Of a stretch of DNA of 64,000 bases, positions 15,490-25,401 are shown piece after piece (within the stretch, counting starts at the first letter, position 1; each line of letters opens with the position of its first letter). This DNA is from Cytophagales bacterium. Lineage in GTDB: Bacteria > Bacteroidota > Bacteroidia > Cytophagales > Cyclobacteriaceae. The stretch is taken from contig JAFLBR010000017.1 in the NCBI GenBank assembly GCA_017303795.1, forward strand, positions 41,064 to 105,063, in the 5' to 3' direction. The notes beneath the pieces were generated by a model. It did no database searches, was not told where the DNA came from, and was given only the letters and a program-made list of their open reading frames with translations. A program made the translations under genes and the position numbers.

Positions 15490-15508
15490 GTTTTGAAGCC
15501 CGCTTTTT

Positions 15509-15539
15509 AGTAGCTACTTTAGGCTACTGTTTTCTTTTT
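15509..15539 (+). terminator. Probable terminator of the arginase gene
   Basis: AGTAGC (15509-15514) pairs with GCTACT (15523-15528), followed by GTTTTCTTTTT. The stem is only 6 bp. Confidence 0.45.
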
Positions 15540-15544
15540 GATTT

Positions 15545-16234
15545 ATGCTGGATAAGCGGTTTCTCATCATCATGGGTTTTGTGCTAGCCACCTTTTTCTT
15601 GAGTGAGTGGCTTATACCCGATTCAAATATGAAGCACCCCATTAGTTTCGCGCTAACGGTTGGAATGGGTGTTTTGGTATTCTGGCTTACCCGAACAAAA
15701 ATGTCCGCTAAAGAAAAAGAAATCAGAGATAAGATTGATCAATTAAAAAGCGAAGGTCAAGAGTTGAAACTTGAACAAGAAGCAGACTTTAATGATCATG
15801 ACCTCGAAAAACTTTATAGGCATAAGCGATTCATTACAGGGGTGGTTATTCTGTGTGCGTTGATAATCGCCAGCATGATTATTGGAGTTATGCAAGTTAC
15901 TGCTGATTTGAACGATAAGATTTTATGGCAAGCCTTGGTTTTTAGTGTGGTTACCGGAGGATTGGGGTGGTTTCATATTTATTATCAACGAAAGTTTTTG
16001 AATCTTATTCGCACCGGAAAGAAAACCATTATACGCGGTATTGTAACTCATAAACGAATTGATGGTGATGAAACGGATACTCATTTTTTAGAGATAGATT
16101 CGCTATCAGTTTATGTAGAGAAAAAAATCTACGATAAATATAAAGTTGGCGATGGAATAGAGATTCATGTTTTCAAGCCTCATCATAACATGCTTCTCTA
16201 CGAAGCCAAAATAGAATCCATGAATCTGAAATAG
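15545..16234 (+). CDS. Four-helix membrane protein of unknown function
   Basis: The family of this 229-residue protein is not recognised. Two membrane helices (about 5-25 and 33-50), a charged cytoplasmic helix (KMSAKEKEIRDKIDQLKSEG), two more helices (about 94-114 and 124-146) and a C-terminal soluble domain of about 75 residues with beta-rich character (IIRGIVTHKRIDGDETDTHFLEI) are visible. The gene stands between arginase and the convergent START-like gene, four bases apart. Confidence 0.8.
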   Translation: MLDKRFLIIMGFVLATFFLSEWLIPDSNMKHPISFALTVGMGVLVFWLTRTKMSAKEKEIRDKIDQLKSEGQELKLEQEADFNDHDLEKLYRHKRFITGVVILCALIIASMIIGVMQVTADLNDKILWQALVFSVVTGGLGWFHIYYQRKFLNLIRTGKKTIIRGIVTHKRIDGDETDTHFLEIDSLSVYVEKKIYDKYKVGDGIEIHVFKPHHNMLLYEAKIESMNLK

Positions 16235-16238
16235 ATTC

Positions 16239-16868
16239 TTATTTACCTTCTGCCAGTTTTGTTAATGCTTTAATCGTGCTCATCAGGTTGCTTCGAATTA
16301 CAGGGTCGGTAAACATACGTGGTATGTGGCTGGGCATAGATAAAATGCGGTAGGTAACTTTTACATGTTTGGGATTAACTTGTTCCAGTGTCCAACTGCC
16401 AGCCAGTTCCATTCGGGTTACGCCTTTTTCTACAGGCGCAAGTTTATCGTTTACTACCGATTCGAATGTGATGAAGAGTTTTTTGCCGGGCACTTGTTCA
16501 GTCAGCACGTATTTGAGAAAATGATCCTGATCGCTCACTGGCCACGGAATATCATGGTAAGAATACTCTAACCAAAAAGTGGTGTCAGCTTGTGGGTAAA
16601 CTTCGAAATCAGAAACATGCTTTTGCCAGATTTTGATTTTGGATTCATCCTTCAACAACTTAAGGATGGTATAGATGGAAGCATTGATCAGAAATTCACT
16701 CTTAACCTCTCTGGCTTTTACTGCGGGTACTTTTCCCGGAAAGGTAATCCAGCGCTCGTGCACAAAAATAGGTGAGTCCTGTTTTACCAGTTCAAATTTT
16801 ACTGCTTCATGATTTTGGGCAAGCCCTGCTGAAATCGTACTAAAGAAAACAAAAATCAAAACCCGCAT
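16239..16868 (-). CDS. Secreted START/SRPBCC-like protein
   Basis: The 209-residue protein has a signal peptide (VLIFVFFSTISAGLAQ) and one START-like domain (about 30-205) with DESKIKIWQKHVSDFEV and SYHDIPWPVSDQDHFLKY, a pattern found in START-domain lipid-binding proteins. It would bind a hydrophobic ligand in the periplasm; the ligand is unknown. Confidence 0.82.
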   Translation of the reverse strand: MRVLIFVFFSTISAGLAQNHEAVKFELVKQDSPIFVHERWITFPGKVPAVKAREVKSEFLINASIYTILKLLKDESKIKIWQKHVSDFEVYPQADTTFWLEYSYHDIPWPVSDQDHFLKYVLTEQVPGKKLFITFESVVNDKLAPVEKGVTRMELAGSWTLEQVNPKHVKVTYRILSMPSHIPRMFTDPVIRSNLMSTIKALTKLAEGK

Positions 16869-16927
16869 CCTGTAATCAAATCTTGTTGTAAAGCTATGAC
16901 AATTGTAGTGCGCTTAACCCTTAGCTG

Positions 16928-18571
16928 CTACTTAACTTTATTAAAAGAAACATGCGTAGCCCGCCCTGTACTTACCAGTAGTCGCGTAACCTTACCTTTC
17001 TTATCGCGCCTGAATTCGTAAAGATCGCCATCGGCAGAAAAGAAACCATCTTTAAACGATGCGGAAAGTTTAAAAGCAGGAAACGGTTTGTTATTAATCC
17101 ATACGACATTGTTTAATATTTCTACAAGGTAAGTTACATCGGCTTCATCGCTTGTATAAGTACCGGCCAGTGAGTTTAAAGAAACTGCTGATAAATCGGC
17201 AGCGGCAACTTTGTAATACGATAACGTATCCTGCCAGTTTAGTATTGTGATGCGGCCCGGTTTGGTGCTAATCCATTTTCTATCGAAGAATAGTGTATCG
17301 CGACTAATTACGATGCCCCGCGATTTATTATTGAACAAGGCATTGTCCTTGCGTTCTACCGTTTGCACATCCATGTGGCGTACGCTCCGCCAAATACCTT
17401 CAAATTTTTTCAAATCAGGTTCAGTTAATATTCGTGGTGCACGTACGTAGTCAGAGCCAGACTCATCAAAAATTACCGGTGCGAAATCAAGTTGTTGTGA
17501 TCTTGGATCGGACAGAACGATTTCGGCAATCTGCCTGCCAATACCGGTTGGATTAAAACTGCCATCGTTACTTAAGGCCACTATAGAAATTTTCTTTTCA
17601 GGGTAATAAGCCAGCCAGGCACGGTAACCGGCTGTGGCACCACTGTGACTGATTTCATCAAAGCCATAAAATTTGCTTACGTTAATTCCCGCAGCATAAA
17701 TAATTTCTTTTCCGTTGGTGAGTTTGCCTTTCTGCACGCGCCAGTTGTAAACCTGTTTGCCTCCAAGGGCGTGTGTTTCCAGTAGCGCATTCCATTTTAA
17801 TAGATCGCTTGTGGTGGTTAACAAGCCACCATGCCCGTGTATATCTTCAAAAGGCATAAGTTGTTCATAAACTCCGTTTTGTTTTCGATAGGCAATAGCG
17901 CGGTTGGGTACAACCTCCCTAAAGTTGTCGCGCCATTGAGTGTTAGTCATGCCCAATGGTTTAAAAAGTTTTTCTTCTGTAAACGCGGCCAGCGATTTAC
18001 CCGATACTCGTTCCACAATAGTTACCATTAATGAGTAGTTGGAGTTGCTGTACGAATATTCCGTGCCGGGTGTGTAGTTGGTAGATTTTTGTTTGCTCAT
18101 AATCTGCAAAGCAAGGTCTTGTGTATATACGCGTGTAGTGCGTGGCCAGCCGGTAAGCGAACCCACACTACCCCAGTCCTTCAACCCGCTGGTGTGGTTA
18201 AGCAACATTTGTATGGTGATGTTTGTATTGTATTTCGGAATTTCCGGAACGTACTTTCGAATGTCATCCGTAACGGAAAGTTTACCTTCGGCAGCGAGTA
18301 ACAAAATGCTCATGGCCGTAAACTGTTTGGCAACAGAGCCACTTTCAAAAATGGTTTCAGTTGTATTGGGTACAGTGTGCTCCAGATCGGCCAATCCAAA
18401 AGCTTTGTTATAAATAATATTATCGCCTTGTTGAACGGCTACTGCAACTCCTGGTGTGGCATTGTTCCAGGCACTAAAAAGCTGATCTATTTTTTTGAGT
18501 TGATCGGTAGTTTGAGCGAAGGATGGAAGAGCCAATAGAAAGAGAAGGGAGGCAATGAGTTTATTTTTCAT
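16928..18571 (-). CDS. Serine hydrolase of the class C beta-lactamase family
   Basis: The 547-residue secreted protein (signal KLIASLLFLLALPSFAQ) has the penicillin-binding-protein/esterase fold: SxxK in ESGSVAKQF (nucleophile Ser at about residue 80), YSN in the second motif (YSYSNSNYSLM) and HSG replacing KTG in the third (SHSGATAGY). A C-terminal beta domain of about 170 residues follows. Such proteins act as D-aminopeptidases, esterases or peptidoglycan hydrolases more often than as true beta-lactamases. The substrate is not predictable. Confidence 0.9.
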   Translation of the reverse strand: MKNKLIASLLFLLALPSFAQTTDQLKKIDQLFSAWNNATPGVAVAVQQGDNIIYNKAFGLADLEHTVPNTTETIFESGSVAKQFTAMSILLLAAEGKLSVTDDIRKYVPEIPKYNTNITIQMLLNHTSGLKDWGSVGSLTGWPRTTRVYTQDLALQIMSKQKSTNYTPGTEYSYSNSNYSLMVTIVERVSGKSLAAFTEEKLFKPLGMTNTQWRDNFREVVPNRAIAYRKQNGVYEQLMPFEDIHGHGGLLTTTSDLLKWNALLETHALGGKQVYNWRVQKGKLTNGKEIIYAAGINVSKFYGFDEISHSGATAGYRAWLAYYPEKKISIVALSNDGSFNPTGIGRQIAEIVLSDPRSQQLDFAPVIFDESGSDYVRAPRILTEPDLKKFEGIWRSVRHMDVQTVERKDNALFNNKSRGIVISRDTLFFDRKWISTKPGRITILNWQDTLSYYKVAAADLSAVSLNSLAGTYTSDEADVTYLVEILNNVVWINNKPFPAFKLSASFKDGFFSADGDLYEFRRDKKGKVTRLLVSTGRATHVSFNKVK

Positions 18572-18802
18572 AATGGAAAGATAAGCACAAGATTAGTAGA
18601 GGAAAAACACAATCGATCTATAATTAACACATGAGTTGGCATAGGTGTGGACGACCACCCAAACTTATAAATGACTAATACTCAATAGACCAAAATTTTT
18701 CACCCATAACTACACCATTCCTCTCATCAAATTTTGCTTTCCAGGTGCATAACAAAAATGCTCTTTTGTGCTTGCAATACGACTAATCTAATTCCACCAT
18801 CC

Positions 18803-21616
18803 ATGTTAAGAAAAATTGTTTTACTGGTTTTTGTGCTAGCATTCCAGCTAAGTCTGGTAGCGCAAACCGTACCAACTCCTAAAGAGCACTTTGGTTTTGA
18901 AATTGGCGACAACTATATGTTGGCCACCTACACACAAACCGAAGCTTATTTCAAGAAACTCGCGGCCGCATCCGACAGGGTAAAACTCACCAGCATCGGT
19001 GTTACCGAAGAAGGTCGCCAGCAGTACATGCTGATTGTGACTTCATCCGAAAATCACAAACAACTCGATCGCTACAAAGATATTTCGGTAAAGATGGCGC
19101 GTGCCGAAGGCATTACTGATGCACAAGCCAAAGCTATGGCTGCTGAAGGCAAAGCCATTGTGTGGATTGATGGTGGACTTCATGCCACCGAGGTGGTAGG
19201 TACACATCAATTGATTGAAATTTTATATAAAGTAGTAAGCGGCACCGATGCTGAAACGCTCCGCATTCTCGATAAAGTTGTGATTTTGTTTGTACACGCC
19301 AATCCCGATGGACAAGAGTTGGTTTCCGATTGGTATATGCGCAACCCGGTTCCCGAAAAAAGATCGACACAACATTTGCCCCGCATGTATCAGAAATACA
19401 TTGGTCATGATAACAACCGCGACTTTTTTATCATGAACATGAAAGAGACGCAGAACATGGGTCGCCAATTGTTCGTAGAGTGGATTCCACAAATTATGTA
19501 TAACCACCATCAATCAGGTCCTGCTGGTTCAGTATTGGCTGGTCCTCCATATCGCGATCCGTTCAACTATGTTTTCGATCCGCTAATGGTTACCGGCATT
19601 GATGCAGTAGGTGCTTCGATGGTGAATCGGTTGAATGCAGAAAACAAACCTGGTTATACGCGTTTGGGTGGATCGGTATTTTCTACCTGGTATAACGGAG
19701 GCTTGCGCACCACCACACACTTTCACAACATGATTGGTTTGTTAACAGAAATTGTAGGCGGCCCTAATCCCAGCGATATTCCTGTGGTGACTTCGCGGTT
19801 GGTTCCTAACAACAATACACCGTTTCCGGTAACACCTCAAAAGTGGTATTTCAAAAATGCCATTGATTACTCCATGTCATTAAACTATTCGGTGCTGGAT
19901 TATGCAGCCCGTCACAGCGATCAGTTATTATACAACATTTATAAAATGGGTAAGAATTCTATTGATCGCGGCAGTGCCGATTATTGGACACCCTATCCTG
20001 CCAAGGTAGAAGCAATTAGTACTGCATTTAAAAATAAACCTAAGAAAGCAAACGAAACTGCTGGCCCAGGTTCTGCAAACTCAACTATCTCTATAAATTT
20101 TTACGACAGCATTTTTAAAGCTCCGGTAAAACGCGATGCGCGTGGATATGTTATTCCTGCTGATCAAGCTGATTTCCCTACGGCCGTAAAATTTGTGAAC
20201 GCGTTGATCAAAACCGGTATTCGGGTAGAGAAAGCGAAATCTGATTTTACAGTTAACAATAAAAAATATCCTGCAGGATCGTACATCGTAAAAAACAATC
20301 AGGCATTTCGTCCGCATGTAATTGATATGTTCGATCCACAAGATCACCCGAACGATTTTCAATATCCAGGTGGCCCACCTGTGCGTCCTTACGATGCGGC
20401 AGGTTGGACATTGGCGTATCAGATGGGTGTTAAGTTCGATCGTTTTCTCGATGACTTTACCGGCCCGTTTGAACAAGTGCCTTACGGTGAATTACAAAAC
20501 CCGGTTGCTAAACTGGATGGATTGTCATCGGCAGGTGGTTATGTGTTGAACGCAAAAGCCAACAATGCATTTATAGCAGTAAATGATTTATTGAAAGCTG
20601 GCGTAACCGTGTATCGTTTACCGGATGGTGTGAGCGGAAATTCTAAAATACCAACCGGAAGTTTTTATGTGCCAGCCGGAAGTAAAGCCAAACAAGTATT
20701 GGAGAAAAGCGGAGCAGAGTTGGGCCTGGTAGTAACCGGTGTTTCTAAAGCTCCGGGTACGTTGGCTAAAGTTACAGCGCCACGCATTGCCTTGTGGGAT
20801 ACATATGGCGGTTCCATGCCTTCGGGTTGGGTGCGTTGGTTAATGGAGCAATATCGTTTTGATGCTGATATTATTTATGCGAAGGATATTGATGCCGGTG
20901 ATCTGAAGAGAAAATATGATGTAATTGTTTTTGTTACGCGGGCTATACCAGCAGCCCCACAAACCGGTGCCGATAACGATCCGTATGCTGCTTTTATGCG
21001 CAACCAGCGCGGCCCGAAGGAAGAAGAAATTCCAACTGAGTATCATAAAACGATGGGCAGCATTACTGCGGATAAATCGGTGCCACAACTCAAGAAATTT
21101 TTAGAGGCTGGTGGAAAGATTGTAACCATTGGTACCAGTGCTAACCTGGCTTATCACTTAGGGTTGCCAGTAAAAAATGCCCTGACTGAAATTGGCAACA
21201 ACGGACAAGAGCGGAGCATTCCCAACGACAAATACTATGTGCCCGGAAGTGTGTTGCGTGTAAACATGGATTCTACGCAAAGCGCTACGTGGGGCATGAG
21301 TAATCAGGCCGATGTGTATTTCGATAACAGTCCGGTGTTTAAACTGGCGCCTGAAGCAGTGGTGCAAGGAAAAGTAAAACCGTTAATGTGGTTTGGCGAA
21401 GAGAACCCGTTGCGCAGTGGTTGGGTGTGGGGCGCTAACTATCTGAAAGGTGGAGTGCTTGCATTTGAAGCGCCTGTAGGGAAAGGAAAGCTATATGCGT
21501 TTACACCGGAGATTACGTTCCGCGCACAAGCGCAAGGCACCTTTAAGTTGTTGTTTAATGAGTTGGTTACAACAGAAGAAGTGCCGATGAATGTGAAGCT
21601 GGATAAGAAAAAATAG
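18803..21616 (+). CDS. M14 family zinc carboxypeptidase, secreted
   Basis: The 937-residue protein starts with a signal peptide (IVLLVFVLAFQLSLVAQ); the upstream ATG at 18734 would place 23 polar residues before it, so 18803 is used. The catalytic domain shows the zinc ligands HATEVVG (HxxE), the substrate-binding GHDNNRDFF and MYNHHQSGP. A large C-terminal region (about 450-937) has an alpha/beta glutamine-amidotransferase-like fold (KIVTIGTSANLAYHLGLPV). Proteins of this layout are common in Bacteroidota and digest peptides outside the inner membrane. It is monocistronic with a clear terminator. Confidence 0.9.
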   Translation: MLRKIVLLVFVLAFQLSLVAQTVPTPKEHFGFEIGDNYMLATYTQTEAYFKKLAAASDRVKLTSIGVTEEGRQQYMLIVTSSENHKQLDRYKDISVKMARAEGITDAQAKAMAAEGKAIVWIDGGLHATEVVGTHQLIEILYKVVSGTDAETLRILDKVVILFVHANPDGQELVSDWYMRNPVPEKRSTQHLPRMYQKYIGHDNNRDFFIMNMKETQNMGRQLFVEWIPQIMYNHHQSGPAGSVLAGPPYRDPFNYVFDPLMVTGIDAVGASMVNRLNAENKPGYTRLGGSVFSTWYNGGLRTTTHFHNMIGLLTEIVGGPNPSDIPVVTSRLVPNNNTPFPVTPQKWYFKNAIDYSMSLNYSVLDYAARHSDQLLYNIYKMGKNSIDRGSADYWTPYPAKVEAISTAFKNKPKKANETAGPGSANSTISINFYDSIFKAPVKRDARGYVIPADQADFPTAVKFVNALIKTGIRVEKAKSDFTVNNKKYPAGSYIVKNNQAFRPHVIDMFDPQDHPNDFQYPGGPPVRPYDAAGWTLAYQMGVKFDRFLDDFTGPFEQVPYGELQNPVAKLDGLSSAGGYVLNAKANNAFIAVNDLLKAGVTVYRLPDGVSGNSKIPTGSFYVPAGSKAKQVLEKSGAELGLVVTGVSKAPGTLAKVTAPRIALWDTYGGSMPSGWVRWLMEQYRFDADIIYAKDIDAGDLKRKYDVIVFVTRAIPAAPQTGADNDPYAAFMRNQRGPKEEEIPTEYHKTMGSITADKSVPQLKKFLEAGGKIVTIGTSANLAYHLGLPVKNALTEIGNNGQERSIPNDKYYVPGSVLRVNMDSTQSATWGMSNQADVYFDNSPVFKLAPEAVVQGKVKPLMWFGEENPLRSGWVWGANYLKGGVLAFEAPVGKGKLYAFTPEITFRAQAQGTFKLLFNELVTTEEVPMNVKLDKKK

Positions 21617-21627
21617 TTCATCACTGT

Positions 21628-21675
21628 CTTGAAATGAAAATCCCGGGTGATGAGCCTGGGATTTTTTGTTTCAAG
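21628..21675 (+). terminator. Terminator of the M14 peptidase gene
   Basis: Nested stem: CTTGAAA/TTTCAAG outside (21628-21634, 21669-21675) and AAAATCCCGGG pairing with CCTGGGATTTT inside, followed by TTTTTTG. The structure is nearly symmetrical and could also serve the convergent gene at 21716. Confidence 0.8.
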
Positions 21676-21715
21676 AATACAATCTTCGAAGAGATAATAA
21701 AGATGAATTGAAAGG

Positions 21716-22144
21716 CTAACGGAAATCTTCCCCAAAAAACCAATAACCAGTTTCAACTACCTTAACGGAATAAGGATTTTTCATATAGAATATATTATCC
21801 CCGTGTGTAATGCTCATCCAAAAGAGTGTTGTTGCAACGATGAATCCGCTTATACTCAATAGAAATACTGAAGCCACTTTCGGGATACTTATTATTCTAT
21901 AATACCTATTGATGGCGTATGTCAGAACAAACCAGAAAGCAAAATAAACGATTAAGTCAAGTAACAATTCGGTTATAAATATTTGGAGGGACAACGATGT
22001 GTGCCATCCCGAGCAAACATAAGGGAAAGGAAATCCTGTGAAGATATCGGTAAGTTCATTAGTGTCTATATGCCACCATTTGGTAAATGTCGCAAAGGAG
22101 ATTACCGTTAAAGGAATAACTAATTTCCAAAGTAAAGTTTTCAT
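21716..22144 (-). CDS. Small four-helix membrane protein, unknown
   Basis: The family of this 142-residue protein is not recognised. Hydrophobic segments lie near residues 5-20, 48-75, 88-110 and possibly at the C-terminus; the loop after the first helix has FTKWWHIDTNELTDIFTGFPFPY. It converges on the M14 peptidase. Being short and unplaced, it could be lineage-specific, but the long open frame with a membrane-protein pattern supports it as a gene. Confidence 0.7.
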   Translation of the reverse strand: MKTLLWKLVIPLTVISFATFTKWWHIDTNELTDIFTGFPFPYVCSGWHTSLSLQIFITELLLDLIVYFAFWFVLTYAINRYYRIISIPKVASVFLLSISGFIVATTLFWMSITHGDNIFYMKNPYSVKVVETGYWFFGEDFR

Positions 22145-22311
22145 TGGTTCTAAAATACAAGATAGTAGAGAATAGTGTTTCCTCCGCCTAAAACAATTTT
22201 TAATAAACTCTGTAGCTGGTATAAACCAGATTTTAACCGCTTAAACATTCTTATCGAAATCTGGGTAATTCATCCTTAACTTTCAATTAAGTATAGCAAA
22301 ATCCTAAAGCC

Positions 22312-24321
22312 ATGAAAAAACTCTTTTACTTTTTGCCGATTCTGCTGCTGGCAGCCGCGTGCAACCAAACCAAAAAAAAACATGTGGTTGTTACCGGCAT
22401 AGATGCAACCAAAAAACCGGGCGATGATTTCTTTATGTATGTAAACGGCATCTGGTACGACAGTGCGAAGATACCCGGCACACAATCGGGCGTGGGCTCG
22501 TATTCGTTTATGAATTACCCGCAACGTATTCGTCTGCAGGGAATTTTAGATAGCGTGTCGCGAGCGAACAATACGGCTGGGAGCATTGAACAAAAGGTGG
22601 CTGACTTTTACCTGGCGGGCATGGATACGGCAACCATCAACCAACGAGGATACGAACCCATTAAGCCAACGCTGGCGCAAATCGATGCGATCAACAATGT
22701 TTCTGCCTTGTTGAAGTTTGTGGCTGAGCAAGAGAAGGTAGGCAACAGTTCCATTATTGCATTTCGCGTGGGGCCGGATGTAAAGAAAAGTTCAATCAAC
22801 ATTGGCCAGCTTTCGCAAACCGGCACCGGTTTACCAGAAAAAGGATATTATTTTAAAGATGATGCGCCAACGGCTAAGGTGCAGGATGCTTATAAAAAAT
22901 ATACGGCAACATTATTTGAACTAATTGGCACCGATGCAACAACGGCAACCAAAAATGCTGATGTAGTTTATAAAATCGAAAAGCAGTTTGCTGAATCGCA
23001 CAAGACCAACATTGAACGCAGAAACGTACAGGCCAACTATAACAAGATGGCAGTGGCTGATCTTGCGAAGAAACAACCCAACTTAAATTGGACAACCGTG
23101 TTTGCCGATATGGGTATAAAAACTGATTCAGTTAACGTACAACAACCTGCGTATTACGATTTGCTGAATACGATGGTAAAATCTGTTTCCCTTGCCGATT
23201 GGAAAGTTTACCTGAAAGCGAAAACACTTGGTCGCTATGCGGGCATGTTGAGTAAACCTTTTTCAAATGCCGCGTTCGAATATTCAAAAGTATTAAGCGG
23301 ACAAGCTGTACGTAAACCGCGTGCTGAAGAAATGACTGAAGCGGTTGATCGTTCGCTGGGCCATGCACTGGCACAGTTGTATGTAAAAAAATATTTCCCC
23401 GAAGAAGCTAAACAGCGCATGATTGTTTTGGTAGATAACCTGAAGAAAGCATTTGAAGCCCGCGTGAATAAGTTGGACTGGATGAGTGATTCCACCAAAG
23501 CTCAGGCGATTGAAAAACTTGGTACCTTCAGAGAGAAGATTGGCTACCCCGAGAAGTGGCGCGATTACTCGAAAGTTATGGTAAGCAAAAGCACCTACTT
23601 CGAAAACTGGTTATCGGCCAATCAAAATGATTATCAATACATGATAACCAAAATCGATCACCCGGTTGATAAAACAGAATGGCGCACCACACCACCTACG
23701 GTAACAGCTTCTAACAATCCATCGCAAAACGAAATCAATTTTCCGGCAGGGATCTTACAACCACCGTATTTTGATTTGAGTGCCGATGATGCCTTGAATT
23801 ATGGTGGTATTGGTATGGTGATTGGTCACGAGATCACACACTCGTTCGATGATCAGGGTGCGCAGTACGACAAAGATGGTAACGTAAAAAACTGGTGGAC
23901 AAAAACTGACTATGAAAAATTCAAAGCCAAAACACAACAGGTAATTGATCAATACAATCAGTTTATAGTGTTGGATTCAGTACATGTAAAAGGTGCATTA
24001 ACGGTGGGCGAAAACACAGCCGACATTGCGGGTATTGCCATTGCTTACGATGCGTTTAAGTTAACCGAACAAGGAAAGAGCAACGAGAAGTTAGATGGCT
24101 TTACACCCGATCAACGATTCTTTATTTCAATTGCACGCATCTGGCGTGTAAAAACCACCGATGATTTTTTACGCAACTATGTAAACACCAATCCGCATTC
24201 ACCAGCCAAGTGGCGTGTGAATGGTCCGCTGATGAACTTCACGCCATTCTATAATGCTTTTGATGTGAAAGAAGGAGATAAGATGTACAAGCCTGAGAGC
24301 GAACGGATTGTTGTTTGGTAA
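22312..24321 (+). CDS. M13 family metallopeptidase (neprilysin/PepO type) lipoprotein
   Basis: The 669-residue protein has a lipoprotein signal (FLPILLLAAAC, Cys about residue 17) and a full M13 fold. The zinc site is VIGHEITHSFDDQG (HExxH) with the third ligand Glu in GENTADIAG, and the substrate-contact NxY-like segment lies upstream. The C-terminus RVNGPLMNFTPFYNAFDVK is typical for the family. It should cleave peptides in the periplasm or on the cell surface. The first catalytic-domain residues (GDDFFMYVNGIWYD) are also conserved. Confidence 0.94.
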   Translation: MKKLFYFLPILLLAAACNQTKKKHVVVTGIDATKKPGDDFFMYVNGIWYDSAKIPGTQSGVGSYSFMNYPQRIRLQGILDSVSRANNTAGSIEQKVADFYLAGMDTATINQRGYEPIKPTLAQIDAINNVSALLKFVAEQEKVGNSSIIAFRVGPDVKKSSINIGQLSQTGTGLPEKGYYFKDDAPTAKVQDAYKKYTATLFELIGTDATTATKNADVVYKIEKQFAESHKTNIERRNVQANYNKMAVADLAKKQPNLNWTTVFADMGIKTDSVNVQQPAYYDLLNTMVKSVSLADWKVYLKAKTLGRYAGMLSKPFSNAAFEYSKVLSGQAVRKPRAEEMTEAVDRSLGHALAQLYVKKYFPEEAKQRMIVLVDNLKKAFEARVNKLDWMSDSTKAQAIEKLGTFREKIGYPEKWRDYSKVMVSKSTYFENWLSANQNDYQYMITKIDHPVDKTEWRTTPPTVTASNNPSQNEINFPAGILQPPYFDLSADDALNYGGIGMVIGHEITHSFDDQGAQYDKDGNVKNWWTKTDYEKFKAKTQQVIDQYNQFIVLDSVHVKGALTVGENTADIAGIAIAYDAFKLTEQGKSNEKLDGFTPDQRFFISIARIWRVKTTDDFLRNYVNTNPHSPAKWRVNGPLMNFTPFYNAFDVKEGDKMYKPESERIVVW

Positions 24322-24340
24322 TGGGTGAAGATTTAAAAGT

Positions 24341-24378
24341 AAGCCCTGCTGAGTTGCAACTCGGTGGGGCTTCTTATT
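24341..24378 (+). terminator. Terminator of the M13 peptidase gene
   Basis: A 15-bp stem including four G-T pairs (24341-24355 with 24358-24372) and a two-base loop is followed by CTTATTTA. The hairpin is strong, the T run modest. Confidence 0.6.
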
Positions 24379-24439
24379 TAAATTTCGGTTTCGCTAGCGG
24401 CAGACACTAAATCCACAGAAAAATTATCTATTTTTCATC

Positions 24440-25375
24440 ATGAATGAATCTACAGTGCTTTGGGCTGGCTTTAATATTTTTGTATTGGGTATGCTTGCCC
24501 TCGATTTAGGAGTTTTTCACCGTAAGTCGCATACGGTTACCGTGCGCGAAGCACTGATCTGGACAGGTGTGTGGGTAACGCTGGCACTCTTCTTCAATTT
24601 ATTTATTTACTTCTATTTCGGTGAGGAATTAGCTGTTGAGTTTTTTACCGGTTACCTGATTGAGAAGTCACTAAGTGTGGATAACATCTTTGTGATGATT
24701 ATGATCTTCTCGTATTTCCAGGTGCCACAGGAATATCAACATAAAGTATTGTTCTGGGGAATTTTGGGGGCGCTGGTGATGCGGGTTATCTTCATTTTTT
24801 CGGGCATTGAATTAATCCACCGCTTCCATTGGCTCATTTATATTTTCGGAGGCTTCCTGATCTTTACCGGTATCCGAATGCTCACCGCGGGTGATGCTCA
24901 AATTGAACCCGAAAAGAATCCGATCATTAAACTGGCGCGCAGAATGTTTTCGGTTACACCCACGTTTGAAGGCGACAAGTTTTTTACTAAGCGAGACGGA
25001 AAAATCTGGGTAACGCCTTTGTTTCTGGTAGTGATTTTAATTGAAGCTACTGATTTGATTTTCGCGGTGGATTCTATTCCGGCTATTCTCGCTATATCCG
25101 AAGATCCATTTATAGTTTATACCTCAAACGTGTTTGCCATACTCGGTTTACGTTCGTTATATTTTGCCTTATCAGGAATAGAAAAATATTTCCATTACCT
25201 CAAGTTTGGTCTTTCAGCAATTCTGGTTTTTGTAGGACTTAAAATGTGTATTGTTGACTTCTATAAAATTCCAGTCACAATTTCGCTAATCGTTATTGTG
25301 TTTTTGTTGGCCATTGCTATGATTGCCTCAGTGTTGTTTCCGAAAAAGGAATCGCAAGAAAATCAACAATTATAA
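24440..25375 (+). CDS. TerC/Alx family integral membrane protein
   Basis: The 311-residue protein has about nine membrane helices and the TerC motifs KSLSVDNIFVM and LIEATDLIFAVDSIPAI, whose Asp and Asn residues line the transport path. Members such as Alx and MeeF export manganese during co-factor loading of exoenzymes or at high pH; the older name refers to tellurite resistance. Metal export is inferred from the family. No yybP-type riboswitch was recognised in the short upstream region. Confidence 0.92.
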   Translation: MNESTVLWAGFNIFVLGMLALDLGVFHRKSHTVTVREALIWTGVWVTLALFFNLFIYFYFGEELAVEFFTGYLIEKSLSVDNIFVMIMIFSYFQVPQEYQHKVLFWGILGALVMRVIFIFSGIELIHRFHWLIYIFGGFLIFTGIRMLTAGDAQIEPEKNPIIKLARRMFSVTPTFEGDKFFTKRDGKIWVTPLFLVVILIEATDLIFAVDSIPAILAISEDPFIVYTSNVFAILGLRSLYFALSGIEKYFHYLKFGLSAILVFVGLKMCIVDFYKIPVTISLIVIVFLLAIAMIASVLFPKKESQENQQL

Positions 25376-25401
25376 TTTTCAATTAACCTGAAATCGGAAG
25401 C

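Noticed and set aside
16928-18571. Antibiotic-resistance beta-lactamase
   Set aside because: The third motif is HSG rather than KTG and the protein has an extra C-terminal domain, so it is better called a general serine hydrolase.
24322-24439. Manganese (yybP-ykoY) riboswitch before the TerC gene
   Set aside because: The gap is mostly occupied by the terminator of the M13 gene, and no riboswitch consensus is visible.
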